Source: Geosiphon pyriformis
Taxonomy: Eukaryota > Glomeromycota > Glomeromycetes > Archaeosporales > Geosiphonaceae
Reading direction: 5' to 3'
DNA length: 64,000 nucleotides
NCBI GenBank assembly: GCA_016748015.1
Contig: JAAOMT010000664.1
Coordinates: 2,023,799 to 2,087,798 of the forward strand
Below are positions 11,140 to 24,600 of this stretch, one piece after another. Below the pieces are notes generated by a model. The model saw only the letters and a list, made by a program, of their open reading frames with translations, did not search any database and had not been told where the DNA came from. The first letter of the stretch is position 1. Each line of letters begins with the position of its first letter. Made by a program: the position numbers and the translations under genes.

Positions 11140-11546
11140 AAGACACTTATTTAGAGATTGATTGCATACGTCACGCGTCATTTAGAGTTCATCATCGTTG
11201 GCAATCCTTAAGAGGCATGAAAACCCGACTGCATCTCAGAGTAAAGCATAACTGGATAATTTTCCAAAATATCTTTCATTTCATCCTTATGTACTCCCTT
11301 TTGCATTTTCTCAATATAGAACTCAAAATTATAAAATAAATGTTCTGGGAAGACTTTTATTGGATATGAATCTAAACTCAACAACAAATCTTAGCTTGCA
11401 TTTACTCTTCAAAATTTCTAATTTTCATGTAATATTTATAAAAAACTTCTATTTGAAACTCTCGTTGAATGAAACCCCCAAAATGTTTGCGGGATTTACT
11501 AGTGGCAAGAAATTTTAAATCGATCATAATTTCTATTATGAAGCCG
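11140..11546. other. Convergent intergenic region (3' UTRs)
   Basis: About 400 bp between the stop codons of two convergent genes. A 67-codon ORF beginning at 11136 overlaps the F-box stop and looks like chance reading through the 3' UTR. AT-rich stretches with AATAAA-like strings (AAAATAAATG near 11334) could serve polyadenylation of the plus-strand gene. Confidence 0.5.
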
Positions 11547-13329
11547 CTAATTCCTTGCTCCCTTACCATCTCGACTCCCATGACTAGAATGATGATGGTG
11601 GGGATGATGATGACGTCTTTCAGCTGATCTTGATGAGGTGGAGGAAGACGATGTAGCAGGTGGCCTAGATAGAGCGGGTACATCCCACTTACTTGTGCGC
11701 TTTTTACCTAGGGCCATTTGTTCAATGGAGCATATAAAATAATCGAGCTGAAATGTTGAACTGAAACAAAAGTGACGTAAAAACCCGACACTCATTGAAA
11801 GCTTTCTCACCGGAAGGAAGAGATCCAGAAGCTAATGAATTTGTGACAGCAGGAATAACCATGGTGCTCTTTTCAGCACGAGCTGCCAAACTTTGCATCA
11901 CATGTCGACTTTTCGAAATGCTTACAGAGTTGGTAGCAGATGAGCCAGGTACAAATTGTATCTGTGTACGTTGTTGCAGTTGCTGTGCAGCTGAGCGTTC
12001 TTCTGCTATCCTCTTCTGAGTTTCGGCTAAAAAAAAGTAAAGGACTTGAATATTTTTTATTTTAAGAAAATCTACGAATTAGCAACATAATTACCTAATT
12101 TATCAGCATACATTTCTCTCGGAAAGCCATACGGGTCAAATACATTCTTTGGAAAGTTGGAACCAATCTCGTCTAGTTCAACAAATTCTACCAATTTGGA
12201 ATAGATATGCGGGTTACGAAATGCTTTGTTTTTCAAAAGATTTTCGTTGAAATGTACGCCCTTTTCTTTTAATTCGTGAAAGTGTGAAATTTTGGCCTTT
12301 CCCCAAAATCACGTCGCGACAAAGTTCCCCTGTTAGTATCAAAAACAAAAATTAAAAATTCGAACTTAGAAACAAAAACTCAAATACAGTACCTGCAGAG
12401 CCGGATCACATTCTTTTTCGGGTTCCGAAGGTATACCCCAGTTTTCTAAACCAAGAATAGGTTTAGGGCGCAAAAGCTGTCGCATAAGCGTTTGTTCCCT
12501 TAATTCTTTGTGAGATTGATCCAAATCCATCTCTATAATATCCGTCGATTCCATAAGATTTGGTAAAGTTCCAGATGAATCAGATACTTTCAAAGATGAA
12601 TAATTGGGGTGTCCCCCTGAAGAAATGTTTGCTTGTGGTGATAGAAATGAGTTATTATAATCCTCCAGAGGAACGTATGTTGGCGTTTGTACTGATAAAT
12701 GGGGTTCCGGTTTGGGGGTGTTAGTATTATAATTGCTTTCATGATTTCGTCGACGGACAAGATTGGAAAAATCGTGAGGGGATGGTGAATTTGGTTTAGT
12801 GTGTGTAGTAGCTGCTGGTACCAGCCTCATAGGGGATATTTGATTTTGCTCCAAATCTGAAATAAATATTCCCAATTATTTAGCTAATAGTAAGACTCCA
12901 CAGAACAGAATATATATCTAGATCACCTGCTACGCGATTTAAGGAAACAAGAGACTTAGATGAACTCTATTAAGAATCAAATCGGAAAACACTTGTCAAC
13001 CAACAGACTCTGTTCCTAACCATGCCAAAGTCAATAATCAAAAAGTGCCTTCAAAAAACCATACTACGTTTTTTGTGTTTAAATTTCCAGTGTCTTCATC
13101 CTGAACTTGTAGTGTAAGACCATGTGTAGTTGAGAGCACTAACGGAAATGATCAAGATCTTTGACGTAAAAAAGCTTAAAATCAATTCGTGGAAACAAGA
13201 AAGATAAACTTTACCGGCCATGTCGTTAGGGTTAAGGGTCTTTGTTTCAAGGGTTGAATTTTCACAGCTAATCTCTTGCGCTTCCTCTTCCTCCTCGTCG
13301 TAATAACTAAGACCTAATAAATTATTCAT
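11547..13329 (-). CDS. SAP30BP/HCNGP-family nuclear protein, five exons
   Basis: Reverse-strand gene. Inferred exons: 13215-13329, 12393-12856, 12095-12296, 11811-12026 and 11547-11707 (1158 bp, 385 residues). All introns are GT-AG and phases match at every junction. The protein starts with an acidic run (MNNLLGLSYYDEEEEEAQE), followed by a Ser/Pro/Asn-rich disordered region. The HCNGP domain spans exons 2-4, with KAFRNPHIYSKLVEF and DEIGSNFPKNVFDPYGFP as hallmarks, followed by a Gln/Arg-rich helix with QIQFVPG. The tail is GKKRTSKWD plus a His/Ser-rich end. Animal SAP30BP binds the SAP30 corepressor subunit and acts with RBM17 in splicing of short introns; a nuclear role here is inferred. 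The exon 3 acceptor (GGGGAAAG/GCC) lacks a strong pyrimidine tract; an acceptor 33 nt upstream would add an in-frame TGA. Intron 1 (358 bp) is long and could hide an extra exon. Confidence 0.85.
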
Positions 13330-13896
13330 AATGAAAACTTGAGAAGTTGATTTTGTGATTTAAGAAGTCGCAGATTTTGACTTTACAATGCGGAAATAGT
13401 ACAGGGGACCTGGCGATGGATTTTTCATAATTAATGATTTTTTTTATTTTTGAGCCTAAAATTATCAAAATATTATATGTATTGTAAACATATAGCTTAT
13501 ACATCTTAATATAAATTTTGAGTACTACTTAATTAATATATAAAATAATATTTCAATAAAGCCATAACTTAAATATTTTATTCTAAAACACAATATTAAT
13601 TTTTGTTTACATATTTGTATTAATTTTTTTATATAAAAATATTTAGAACAAAAAGTAAATTAATTGTAATCTTAATTGTTTTTACTGGTTTTAATATTTA
13701 AAAAAAATTTTAAAAGTAAAAACAGCTAAATAATATTTTTTTTTAAGTGTTTTTTAAGTAATATAAATTTAAAATAATTTTTAACTACTATTAAAACACT
13801 ATTTTTAACTTTAATAAAAGTTTTTTTATTTAAATTTTTTTTTAAATAACCAATTAAAATTAATACTAGTATAATTATTATTATTATTTTTTTTTA
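13330..13896. other. Spacer between SAP30BP-like gene and LINE A
   Basis: The first about 100 bases upstream of the minus-strand ATG are of mixed composition and probably hold its promoter and leader. From about 13430 on the sequence is almost pure A/T with homopolymer runs and no recognisable feature. Confidence 0.5.
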
Positions 13897-14019
13897 TTAA
13901 TTTAATAAGTGCAGCCTAACCACTATCTAGTATACAGAAAAAAAGCAAAATAAATCAAACTAAACTTGGTTTATGTGCTTTCTACACATGACCAACCACT
14001 CAAGCCAATTAAGGCAACA

Positions 14020-17000
14020 CTATACACTCACAAAAACTTTATTATCATTATTCAAATCTGAAAAAAACAAACACCATTTTCTAGAACCAAAATTAACAAC
14101 AAAAGACTTGATTATACCAAGCATGCGAACCATATCTTCAGAAAACAGACTGGGCAAACCATGTAGAGAAGCAAAAATCCCATCTGTGTCACAAACCAAA
14201 CTACTTTTTTCTGTGTCAACCCAAAATTTAGATCTTAATAACCATGTTCTACTATAATGACTCTTAGCCAAACAGCAGACAAACTTGATGACAATTGAAA
14301 TGGCATTCTTTCTATTACCAAAGATAGCAATAACTTCCCTAATCCAATCTATGAAAATAAAATCTTTGCACAACTTGTGTACACACTGTCATTTGAGGTC
14401 TTTGCAAGAGTAAAGAGCACCAAAGACAAAACCAGGAGACAATTGTTTACCAAGGATTTCCACAAGTCCATGTAGTTGGAAATAACCTTAAAATGCACCA
14501 TTTTATCAGCAGAGCACATAAAAGCATGGTCAAAAATTCAATATCACCACACATTAGGCACAAAACACTCAGGTAGCACTTGTTATACAATCTCTTTCAG
14601 ATGGCTACTGGCAATCTCTTATGCACAGTTTTTATTAAATAAGTATGTAAGGCAGCTAACTTTCTACTAGTAAACTCTGTCAACATATGAGAGTCAAAAT
14701 GCCAAACAAAGGCAATACACTCCCAATTAACACATCAGATGTCCAAACTGTCCAAAACATTAGCACTAGGCCCAGTCTCTCATAAAGCTCAGTTTATAGT
14801 ACAATATATATTATAAACAAAATAATGAACATTATTAGAGATGATAAGACCATTTGTCATAAGGAACCTATTAGAAATGCCAACTGGAAGAACTAAGTTT
14901 GAATGTGCTGTAATGTGAGCAAGAGCATTAGCACAATTATTGTCTACAATGCCTGAATGCCCTTTTATCTTAACTTATTTTACTAAAATGTCTTTTGATC
15001 TGATTAAATTAACAATATGATGCCTTTCCACTCAGCAATTATTTCAAAAGTTGGGTTAGCACAATTTACTTTTCTGTACACAAGCATTCAAAACCACTTG
15101 GCTATTTGAGTGAAGCATAACAGAGCATGATGAAAGAATACACTCCAATGCCAAAATAATTGCCTGTAGCTTTGCCAAAGTAGAAGATAGCAAACCCTAA
15201 ACTCTAATACCCACACCCAAGCCAATTTTAGAAAAAAAAGCTGCCACCCCATAAGCTACATCTCCTGTATCCAGACCACTCAATGAACCATCAGTATATA
15301 TGGTCAGCTTTTTGGTCCAGACTTCATGCAAATACTCATGAGCACACAAGTAATCACCTGAACATAAAAAATTAGAACTGTCCACAACAGCCTCACACAT
15401 CTCAGGTCGTGCCAAATAATTATTTATATGTACAAAAGCCCTAGTAAACCAGAATGGCACCAGACCTCTAGAACTCAATCTTTTTCAATGCTGAAAGGTC
15501 TTCCAATTCATAACATGACTATGTTTAGTAACCAGAACATCTTCAAAGGCAAGACCAAAATGCTTCAAGGAATACACCACATTAAAATAATCAGCAGTCC
15601 CAAAAATCTTAAACATAGGAAAGCAGTTAGAACCACAGAATACACAAGGTACATGATTAAATAAAGAAACATTTGCATTAATGAAGATCTTCACAACCCC
15701 CACCAGAAAGTTATTCAAGAGACATACTTTTAGCTTGACTGGATGACACAAAGAATGAAGGGGCACCCACCCCAAAACTTGCAAATTCAAAGTATGGTGT
15801 TCGAACAAACAACCAAGAATTCCAAATGCATTAGAAAAACCAATCACTGAGGCAATTTTGGATTCAGTCCACACCTGTTCAAATGATTTCAGATTATACA
15901 AAAACAAATAATGTAAGGCTTTATTGGGGAAGTTCTTTGACAATAAGGCCTTAGACCTAAGACTCTTTTTAATCAGAACATTTTACTTTTGATACATATT
16001 CTTGGCAACAAAACTGAACTATATACAATAACAGATAATAGGCTGGAAGATTGTTGAAACCAAATAAAAAAACTGTTTATCTGATACCACTTTTTTGAAG
16101 ACCATATTTGAAAAAAATCTAACATTCACATAAGTCTTGAAAAAACTCAGCTTTGACAGACTCTTTGTTGACAAAAAGACACCCAGTTACCTATGGAACT
16201 CACCTCTTCTTGTTATTGAGATGAGTTTACCACTGATGAACAAAGATGCATTTGCCACTTTTGGGTTAATAAAAATGGTTACAGTCTTGTTATTGTTAAT
16301 AAAAATGTCATTGAACTCAAAAAACTCACTCACAATATTCAAAATATATTGTGTCAAAGCCTGACCATTTTTCACCTAAATCATATCATTAACAAAAGCA
16401 CCAGCCACAAAGAATGAAGACTTACTATCACTAGATTCAACTCTGCCAGATTTCATCACAAAATTTGAATTGATTCTATAATCACACAATTGTTTCTGTT
16501 TTTTAACTTCACACAGCAAAAGATTGTAAAAAATCCTTCAAAGAAGTAGAAAAAAGATCTCACCCTAATCCAATCTATCATGGACCACATATCTATCCAA
16601 AAGATCATAGTTAGTCATAATTTTATTAACCCTGTTCATGTAAATTTTGCCAAAAAACTTGATAAATTTGCCACACATCTTAATGTGCTCCAAACTAGAC
16701 TTTAGATGATGCCAACTGACTGAATCATATGCTTTTTGCATATCCTATAAAACCAACCAAATTTCTCGACTTTTTTCCAAAGAGTCTTCTACAACTGAGC
16801 CAATAGTAAAAATAGGAGACTGAGTTGAGGTGCCTCTTAAGACTGAGAAATTGTCATCACACAAAATGCCAAACTTGCTGCACACAAATAAAATACAATC
16901 TGACAAAATCTTGGACAAAATTTTTTTCACAGTCTCAATTAGCACAATTGGTCTGGTATTAGTTAAAATCTCATCCCAGTCATAAGATTTGGGGATCATA

Positions 17001-18697
17001 GAAACCCATGTTTTCTTCCAAAAAAAAGGAACATTGTCAGCCCTCAGACAAGAATTCAACAAATCCAGAAGACAAGCCATTACATCATTGCCACATTGTT
17101 TTCACAACTCATTAGGTATGCCAAAAAGACCAGTGGCCTTGTCATTAGGCAACTCACTGACCACTAAGGACAATTCACTCAAACTAATGTTATTCATTAC
17201 TTCTGAGAAAGCAGTATTATCTATATGCTCTAATGGGGCATATTGATAAGCCCACAAACTAGGCAGAATGGGAGAGACCTTTCTTTTGCAAGTCCAATCC
17301 ACCATAATCTCATCAACTTTGGATCTTATTTCCTTAGATTCCAAAATCAATTTATTCCCAATTACCAGATAATTCAAAACAACTTTATGAAATAGTCACT
17401 CCAAGACACTTTTGATTATTCCACCCTTATTTAAACTAAAACTTTCCATACATTTATCAATTATATTTTTGATGTGTCCATTCCTGGCAAGCTTAACTTC
17501 ATAGTATTTGGACTTTTAATAATCCTTTTTAACTGTTGACAAATGCCCAAACAACTCATTTATCTTTAAACCACTCTGAAACACACCAAAAAACTTAGAT
17601 GCCTCAGCATCATCATGAGTTGACCAGATCTGAACAAGACAATCAAACTCTAACATGTGACCAGAACTCAAACACTTCATAATCTTAGTAACCAAAGATT
17701 CTAACTTGAAAAACTTCAAAGACTGTTTGTTTTTTGAACAGTCAAACTCACAGAACCAATGTTTTGAAAATACCTCATTAGCCAAATTACATATTGTCCC
17801 TCTCAAAACCTCCCACATTTTATTTAGATCCACTCTTTCTTTTGCAACCAAAAAAAACTCCAATAATGCAGCCAACTTGATTGAAGAAAGCTCTTTAAAA
17901 TGCATCTACTTGGCTGTATTTGTATTTTTGATCTTGAACTTCCATTGGTTTTTATTAGTCTGTTTATAAGCACTGTTCAAACAGGCATCCACCAAACCTT
18001 CTAATCCTACCAAGATCCCAACCATATCATGATTGGTATTAAAATAATTAGACACCAAGATAACTTCATGCCCAACAACAGCTGAAGCTAGACTCTTATT
18101 TATAAAGATGTAGTTGATAACTCTTTTAGCCCCTCAAAAATTACTCCAAGTGCTAAACTTACTCAAAGAAGATCCATCCAATGCATTGATTAGATCTAGA
18201 TCTGAACATTTTTTGAAACTGGCACACTTTTTAGTTCCATTTTTGTTGAAGTTGCCACCAAGAACCATGAACAAACTTGTATTAATGGCCTTGGAAATAA
18301 GCAAATTGACATTAAAAGCTTGAGCAAATCTTGCTTTGGCCAAAACACCAGCATACAAACCCAGAAATGTAATCAAAAGCCTATTTTTGAATAACAAATA
18401 AATGGAAACAACTTGGCCAGGAACTTCTTCAATTTTTGAAACATGCTGAGCTAATAAACTATTCATTACAATAGCCATACCCACACCAAAAAATCCCTCC
18501 ACCAAACCAGAAGTAAAAATTCTAACTCCTTCAAACTTGTTCTTGACTCAAGGCCTAGCATTTGACCTTAACTTAGTTTCAGTAAGAAAAAAAATCATAT
18601 TATCAGACTCCAAATGCCAATACACAATGTCCTCTTGTTTTGCAGAATTGGTCATACCTCTGATATTGCACATGGCAATTTTCCAAACCAGATCCAT
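14020..18697 (-). pseudogene. LINE A ORF2: endonuclease-RT-RNase H, broken
   Basis: It starts ATGGATCTGG at 18697, overlapping the ORF1 stop. An APE-like endonuclease domain (about 18134-18600) has LGLYAG and GGNFNKNG, where active copies have GGDFN. The RT (about 15500-17380) carries LPNDKATGL and LTNTRPI-type blocks; its catalytic box reads FVND at about 16385-16396 instead of FVDD. RNase H (15197-15478 and on) keeps IYTDGSLSG. The C-terminal tail ends at 14020. Several dozen stops and frame changes are scattered along it. The Asp-to-Asn changes in endonuclease and RT are both G-to-A. It cannot encode an active polyprotein. Confidence 0.85.
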
Positions 18698-20470
18698 TAT
18701 TGAGAAGAATGAATAAAAGGAACCAAACCAATATTGTCTATTTTGGCTGAAAGACTTATAACCATGATTAACAAATTGTTCAAAGTTTTCTTCATCTTTG
18801 ATACAACCAAAAAATCAAATGCCACCACTCCTGCCATAGTCTCACTACTAGTGACCACACCCAAACTCTCACTTATTACTATATCCGCCCCTTGATTTTG
18901 TAACAAAGGGGTTACCAATGGCTGACATCCAGGGCTAAGCTGGAAAACTATTGGTTCAGATGTGTCCAACCTCTTAGCCAGCTTATCAACATGCTCAGCA
19001 AGGCTAACAAGACTGCACTCAAGAATGACAAACCTATTATTTAACTCCAAAAACACTAGTAGGGTAGGCTTTAACTTCAAAGAGTAGCCAGTACTTAAGA
19101 AACTATTCTGAACAGAAAGAAAAAAAAAGAAAGACCTATTAGCAATTTGCACTCAGAAAACACCCCCAAAAGAAACAGAACAAGCAACTGGAGCTGAGCA
19201 TTTGACATAAATGGCAGCCAGCCTGCTTTTATCTGAATCTGAAAGAATTTTTTGTAACAAAGTGCCAGAAGTAATATTTCTTTTCCTACTAACAGAACAA
19301 GCCAAGGATGTATGACCCAACTTCTCACATCCAGTACACTTAGCTAAAACAAGATGTGACCAGTGCAGATTGGTCCCTTTTAAAACAGACATGGTCTCTA
19401 TGACAACATCCAAAGACTTAACAGAATCAAAACAAACAGTAGCACATCTGGTCTGAACATAAAAAATTGGATGCTGGTCAATAACACAAGTTTTCTTATC
19501 CACTGAAGTAATGTAGTCTTAAATATTATGTGTATTAGTCCCCATTAGCAGAGTATACAAAAGAGCTTTGTAAAGATTTCTTGCATTCCATGATTCTTTG
19601 TCCACATCAGATTTTGCAACACATATCACATTCTTCCTGATCAGAATAGACTATTTTGCTGTAACCAAATCAGCATAATCAACCTGGTCAAATTCAACCA
19701 CTGCTTTCTGTCACAGTTCCACCAATTGCATTTTGATCAACTTGATTAATCCAAATTCGGATAACACAGCATGAACAGCCTCAGCTGACATTCCAACTGG
19801 AATTTTCTTCAACACTACAGTCCAATCTGAGTAACTAGTAGATTTCTTGAAATTGGTATTTACCAAAATATTTGCTGCTCTTGCCTTTTCTGTAGCCTGT
19901 GCCAAACTAGATTTAGAAGTGAAGGAAGCATGGATGATCTCAGAAAATTTTGAAAAAGTAAAGGCCTGTCTAAAACCATTGACTTTTGAAAATAATTTTC
20001 TAATCACCATCAGCTTTTCTTGAGAAAATTTTCCAACTACTTTATCCAAACCAATATCTAAAGCAAAAAATTTTCTAACAGAAACAGTGATTAAATTTTT
20101 CAAGGGAGGAGGAAGTTCTAGAAGAGCATTTAAGAAAACATCATTATTATTATTACGACTTGAGAAATCTATCTTCTTCAATGACTTGTCCAATGCTTTC
20201 TTAGTTTTGACACTAGGCTCTTTGGGCATCTGATCATGATTTCTATTAGCAAAATTGCCACTCTCACCATAGTTAAAGCTGGTTTTTTTACCAGACACTC
20301 TTCCTTTATATCAATGCTTTTAAACTCAGTAGTGTTACTAGTCTCAGAACTCCATAAATGACCACTTGGCATCTTAGTAGGCACTTCTTTGCCATCAATA
20401 TTCTCCTCTAAAATAACACTTTTTCTTTTCTTCCTTGACAAAACAGGCTTGAAATCCCACCTGAGCCAGA
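18697..20470 (-). pseudogene. LINE A ORF1 (nucleic-acid-binding protein), broken
   Basis: The frame is readable in blocks: a Lys/Ser-rich N-terminus (to about 20178), the conserved core KKIDFSSRNNNNDVFLNALL...LPPPLKNLITVSVRKFFALD (19711-20298), and the C-terminal block (18697-19503). A CX2CX4HX4C zinc knuckle (CTGCEKLGHTSLAC) is at about 19297-19338. In related elements ORF1 coats the RNA and chaperones it. Stops interrupt at about 19510-19700. The start codon is not certain. The stop TAA at 18699-18697 overlaps the ORF2 ATG as TAATG. Confidence 0.8.
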
Positions 20471-20640
20471 TTCTTTAACAACTTTCTTTATGATGACAAT
20501 ATTAAGGCCAACAATGGCCTTGAAATCAAAAAATGGTTTGGTTTTATTGTACTAAATGTTGAAAAAATATTTTTTAAAAACTCTTGACTTTTTTTTGGGA
20601 ATTTGGAATAAATAAAAGAAAAAATTTTGTTTTTATTATT

Positions 20641-21575
20641 ATTATTATTATAAAAAAGTTTAAAATTTTTAATAATAAAGTTATTTTTTTTTAAATAATT
20701 AGAAAAATCAAAAAAACCAAAAATCAAAAAACTAAAAAACAATTCTTTTAAAATATTTAAAAATATTGTTTTTCTTAAAAATTTTTAAAATATCACTTTT
20801 TTAAAACTTATTTTTTTTGGTAAAAATACAATATTGGTTTTATCTGATTTTTTTAATATTTATATTATTTTATAATAATTGTATTAATTATAATATTTAA
20901 TTTAAATTTGGCTATAAACAAAAATAAATTTATTTAAATAATAACAATAATAATATATTTATTAAAACAAATTTTAATTAATACTTGACTAAATTGTTTA
21001 ATGTGTTAAATTTTAATTAATATTACAAAATAAAATTATAAATATAAGTACTTTTTATTAAATATTAATAATTTTATCTTATAATATTTATATTATATAT
21101 TATAACTATTTTAACTATTTTAACTATAAAATAAACATAATTATATAAAAACAATATTTAAAGAATACCAAGAAAACTTTTTTCTTTTCTATATATAAAA
21201 TTTCTTAAAAAACATAATTTTTGAAAAGAAATTTTTTTGTTTTATTTTTTTTTCAATATTTTACAAACAAATAATCTTTTTATTGTAAACTTAAAAACTG
21301 TTTTAAGTAATAGCATATTTAAAAAAAAGACATATAAAAGAGTTTTTTATATTTTTATCAATAATTTTTTTTTAAAAAAAAGTTTTTTTTGGTAATATTA
21401 AATACTCTGATAATAATAAAAAATGTTTCTTTGATCAAATCTAATTTTGGTAATAATATTTAATTAAATATAAATGACAAGTTTAGCAATAATAAAAATA
21501 ATAATGGTTTAATTGGTTTTAATAGTGGGTTTTTTTAAATTCAATAGTTATTATTCTTTTTTTATTTATTTATTT
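20641..21575. other. AT-rich spacer between LINEs A and B
   Basis: Low-complexity A/T sequence. The first part (to about 20800) contains T-runs that could belong to the LINE A insertion flank. No genes or RNA features seen. Confidence 0.5.
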
Positions 21576-21693
21576 ATTTAACGAGTGAGGTCCAAATACT
21601 GCCTAGTACAATATATCATACAAGTGATCTAAACTAAGTGTGAATCATGCATTTTTTACACGTGACCAGCCATTCGGGCTAGTTAAGACAACA

Positions 21694-24600
21694 CTAGGCA
21701 CTTATATGTACTGAAACCACATCACTGATATTTGCAAAAAATAAACAAGACTTACAAAACCCAAAACTCACACCAAATACATCTGCAATACCCAACAACT
21801 TAACTACACTGGCTGAGAGCACTAAAGGAAGACCAAAGACCAAAACAGGAACAGAACCATCACATGGAATCATGTCACTCTTTTCCATAACAGCCTGGTG
21901 TTTAGCATGCACCAGCCAAATATTATTACAAAATACAAGACAAAACTCATGCATAAAGGCCATGATATTCCAGGCTGCAACTTTAGAGTCTTTAAAAACA
22001 GCAACAGATTCATGATACCACTTATTGAAAACAAAGCTCTTATACAGAGTCACACCAACAACAACATTAGAGATGCAATTAAAAAGTAGCTGCAAAACAC
22101 ATGAAGAGGAGCAAGACAACTCCGAACACACCTCCCAAATAGATGCATCAAATGGGCATGAAAACACATGGTCTGAGATTTTAATGTTACCACAGAATAA
22201 ACATATTACACTGAGATAACTCCTATTATAAAGACACTTATGTACAGCAACTGGAAGACCATGATGTAATGTCTTCATAAAATACATCTGAAGGCCAGCA
22301 GTATGAGCACTGGTGAAGCCAACAGCAAAATACAAGTCTGGATGTCACACCAAAGAAGACCTGAACTAATCAACATCAGCATACAGACTATCTACTAAGA
22401 CCTGAGAACCAAAACCAACCTTTCAGCATGCATGGTAAACTGATTGAAAGACACCATGAACAAAATGTTTAGCATTACTGGACACTGCAGCACCACCAGC
22501 CCTAAGAAAATATTCATTGATCATGTAAGAAAGTTGCACATTAGATAATGCAGCAGCTCCAGTAAAAGCATCAGCCTGTTCATTGCCCAACACACCAGAG
22601 TAACCTTTAACTTTAACCCAATTAATATCCAAATTTTTTGACGAATAACATTAGCAATGTGGTGATGCTCAATCCAACACTGATTCCTGAAATCTGGATG
22701 AATCAATCTTGATTCAGATTTGCATGCATCCAAAGCAGTCTGGCTGTCTGAAAACAAGTTAATCGAGTGAGAAGGAGAAACACACTCAAGAGCCAGAGCT
22801 ATGGCCTGCAACTCTGTCATAATAGAAGAGACCAATCCAAACACTCCCACACCCAAACTCAAATTAATGTCTTCAAAAAAAACCACAGCACCAGCTTTCA
22901 TACCAAGAGTACCCAGCCCACTCAGAGAATCATCTGTAAACAAAGAAAGATGATCAGAATCAACCTCCAACAGATGACTACGTACAACCTCAAATTCACA
23001 AGATTTAAAAGCACTAGACAAACCAACTTCTGACAACAGAAGATTACGAACAGAAGATGGCCCAAAATCATTCAGAAAGTAAACAGAAACATCAAACCAA
23101 TGAGGAATTGGGTCCTGAAGATCCAATCTCTTCCACTACTTGAAAGTCTTCCATTCGAAAAAAGAACCAGCACAATTGCGAAGCTGTTCAACAAAGACAA
23201 TTCCATAATGCCGAAGTAAAGAGACACATTTATGAAAGGTGGGCTCACCAAGAATGTCAGACATAGAAGTTCTATTTTGAAAACAAAAAGCATTGGTCAC
23301 GAGACCACCCAGAAATAAGTCACACCCCAAAAAGATCCAAACTATGCCAGCCAAAAAATTATCCAAAGGATTGATATTAATACAAAAAGAGTAAAGCAAG
23401 GGATGACAAGAGCACCAGCTGAAAACTTGCAAGTCATGTAATCTATGCGCAAACAAACAGCCTAGGATACCAACAGAATTGGCAAAACTGACAACAGAAA
23501 CTGACTTGCTTTTAGCCTGAATCTGCTCAAAAGATTTCAAATCATACAGAGAAGGGTGGTGAATTGCATCATTGGGAAAGTCGAATGGCAAGCTAGATTT
23601 GGATTTTAAACTCTTACAAATCATAGTGTCCCACTTCATGCACACATTAAGAGAAACAAAACTGAACTGAGTTCTATAAGCAACAATAGGATGAAGAACT
23701 GCTGACACCAAATATAAAAACTGCTTGTTAGAGATAGCCTTTCTCAGCATGAGATTGGTAAAAAACCAGACATCCAATTAAGCCCTAGCTAAGCTAGGCT
23801 TCAAACAACTCTCAGTAGATAAAAAAATTTCCAGGTACTGATAAGACTTCCTCTTCTTGGCTATCGAAATAAGCAAACCATTGATCAGCAAACAAGGGTT
23901 AGAAACTCTGCAATTAATGAGAATGGCCACTGTTTTATCATTATTGATCGAAATGTCATTGATCTGAAAAAATTTGCTAGCTATATTGAGAATATGTTGC
24001 ATAGTGGCCTGGCTGCTACCAACCCAAATTGTGTTATCAACAAAGGCACCAGCAGTGAAAAAAAAAGTCAAACCAGCTCGAGATTCAAAGCAACCAGTCC
24101 TGGTCACAAAGCGAGAGTCCAACCTGTATCCATATACACTTTCTTGTCTTTTGACCTCACACAAAAGAGGATCATAAAATATGCGCCAAAGAAGAGGCGA
24201 AAACATCTCACCTTGGTCTAAAATATTATGCATCTAATACCCATTGGTCAGCCCAAAATCTGTCATAACTTTGTTGACCTGACCATTGTGGATGCCACCA
24301 AAAAACCGAATAAATCTGTCACACATCTTTATTCTAACTAAACTTGCTTTCAGATGCTCCCAGCCAACAGAATTATAAGCCTTTCACATGTCCTGCAAGA
24401 CCAGCCACAGTTCATGGTTCTTTTCCAAAGCATCCTTAATGACTGATCCAATAGCAAAAATAAGAGACTGTGTGGTCATACTTTTTAAAACAGAAAAATT
24501 ATCCTCTCTGAGAACATCAAATCTACTGCATGCAGAAGAAATCCTGTCTGAAAGAATCTTGGAAAGAATTTTATGAGCTGTTTCAATTAATGCAATAGGA

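Larger units (their letters stand above)
13897..20640 (-). mobile_element. LINE copy A, near full length
   Basis: Reverse-strand non-LTR retrotransposon with a 5' end near 20640 (CTTTTATTTATTCCAAATTCCC, matching the starts of copies B and G), ORF1, ORF2 and a conserved 3' UTR ending in an A/T-rich tail near 13897. The domain order (ORF1 with zinc knuckle; ORF2 endonuclease, RT, RNase H, Cys/His-containing tail) fits the RNase H-bearing LINE groups (Tad/I-like); exact clade not determined. Many stops and lost catalytic residues; inactive. Confidence 0.88.

Noticed and set aside
11136-11339. 67-codon plus-strand ORF overlapping the F-box stop
   Set aside because: It lies in the expected 3' UTR, has no recognisable domain and overlaps the upstream gene by four bases; likely chance.
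13020-13110. Possible extra 71-nt exon in intron 1 of the SAP30BP-like gene (open from TGCTCTCAAC to ACAAAAAAC before GTAGTA)
   Set aside because: Its length is not a multiple of three and it breaks the frame into exon 2; direct splicing of exon 1 to exon 2 is in phase.
13322-13504. 60-codon minus-strand ORF upstream of the SAP30BP-like ATG
   Set aside because: AT-rich, no features; it covers the presumed leader and promoter.
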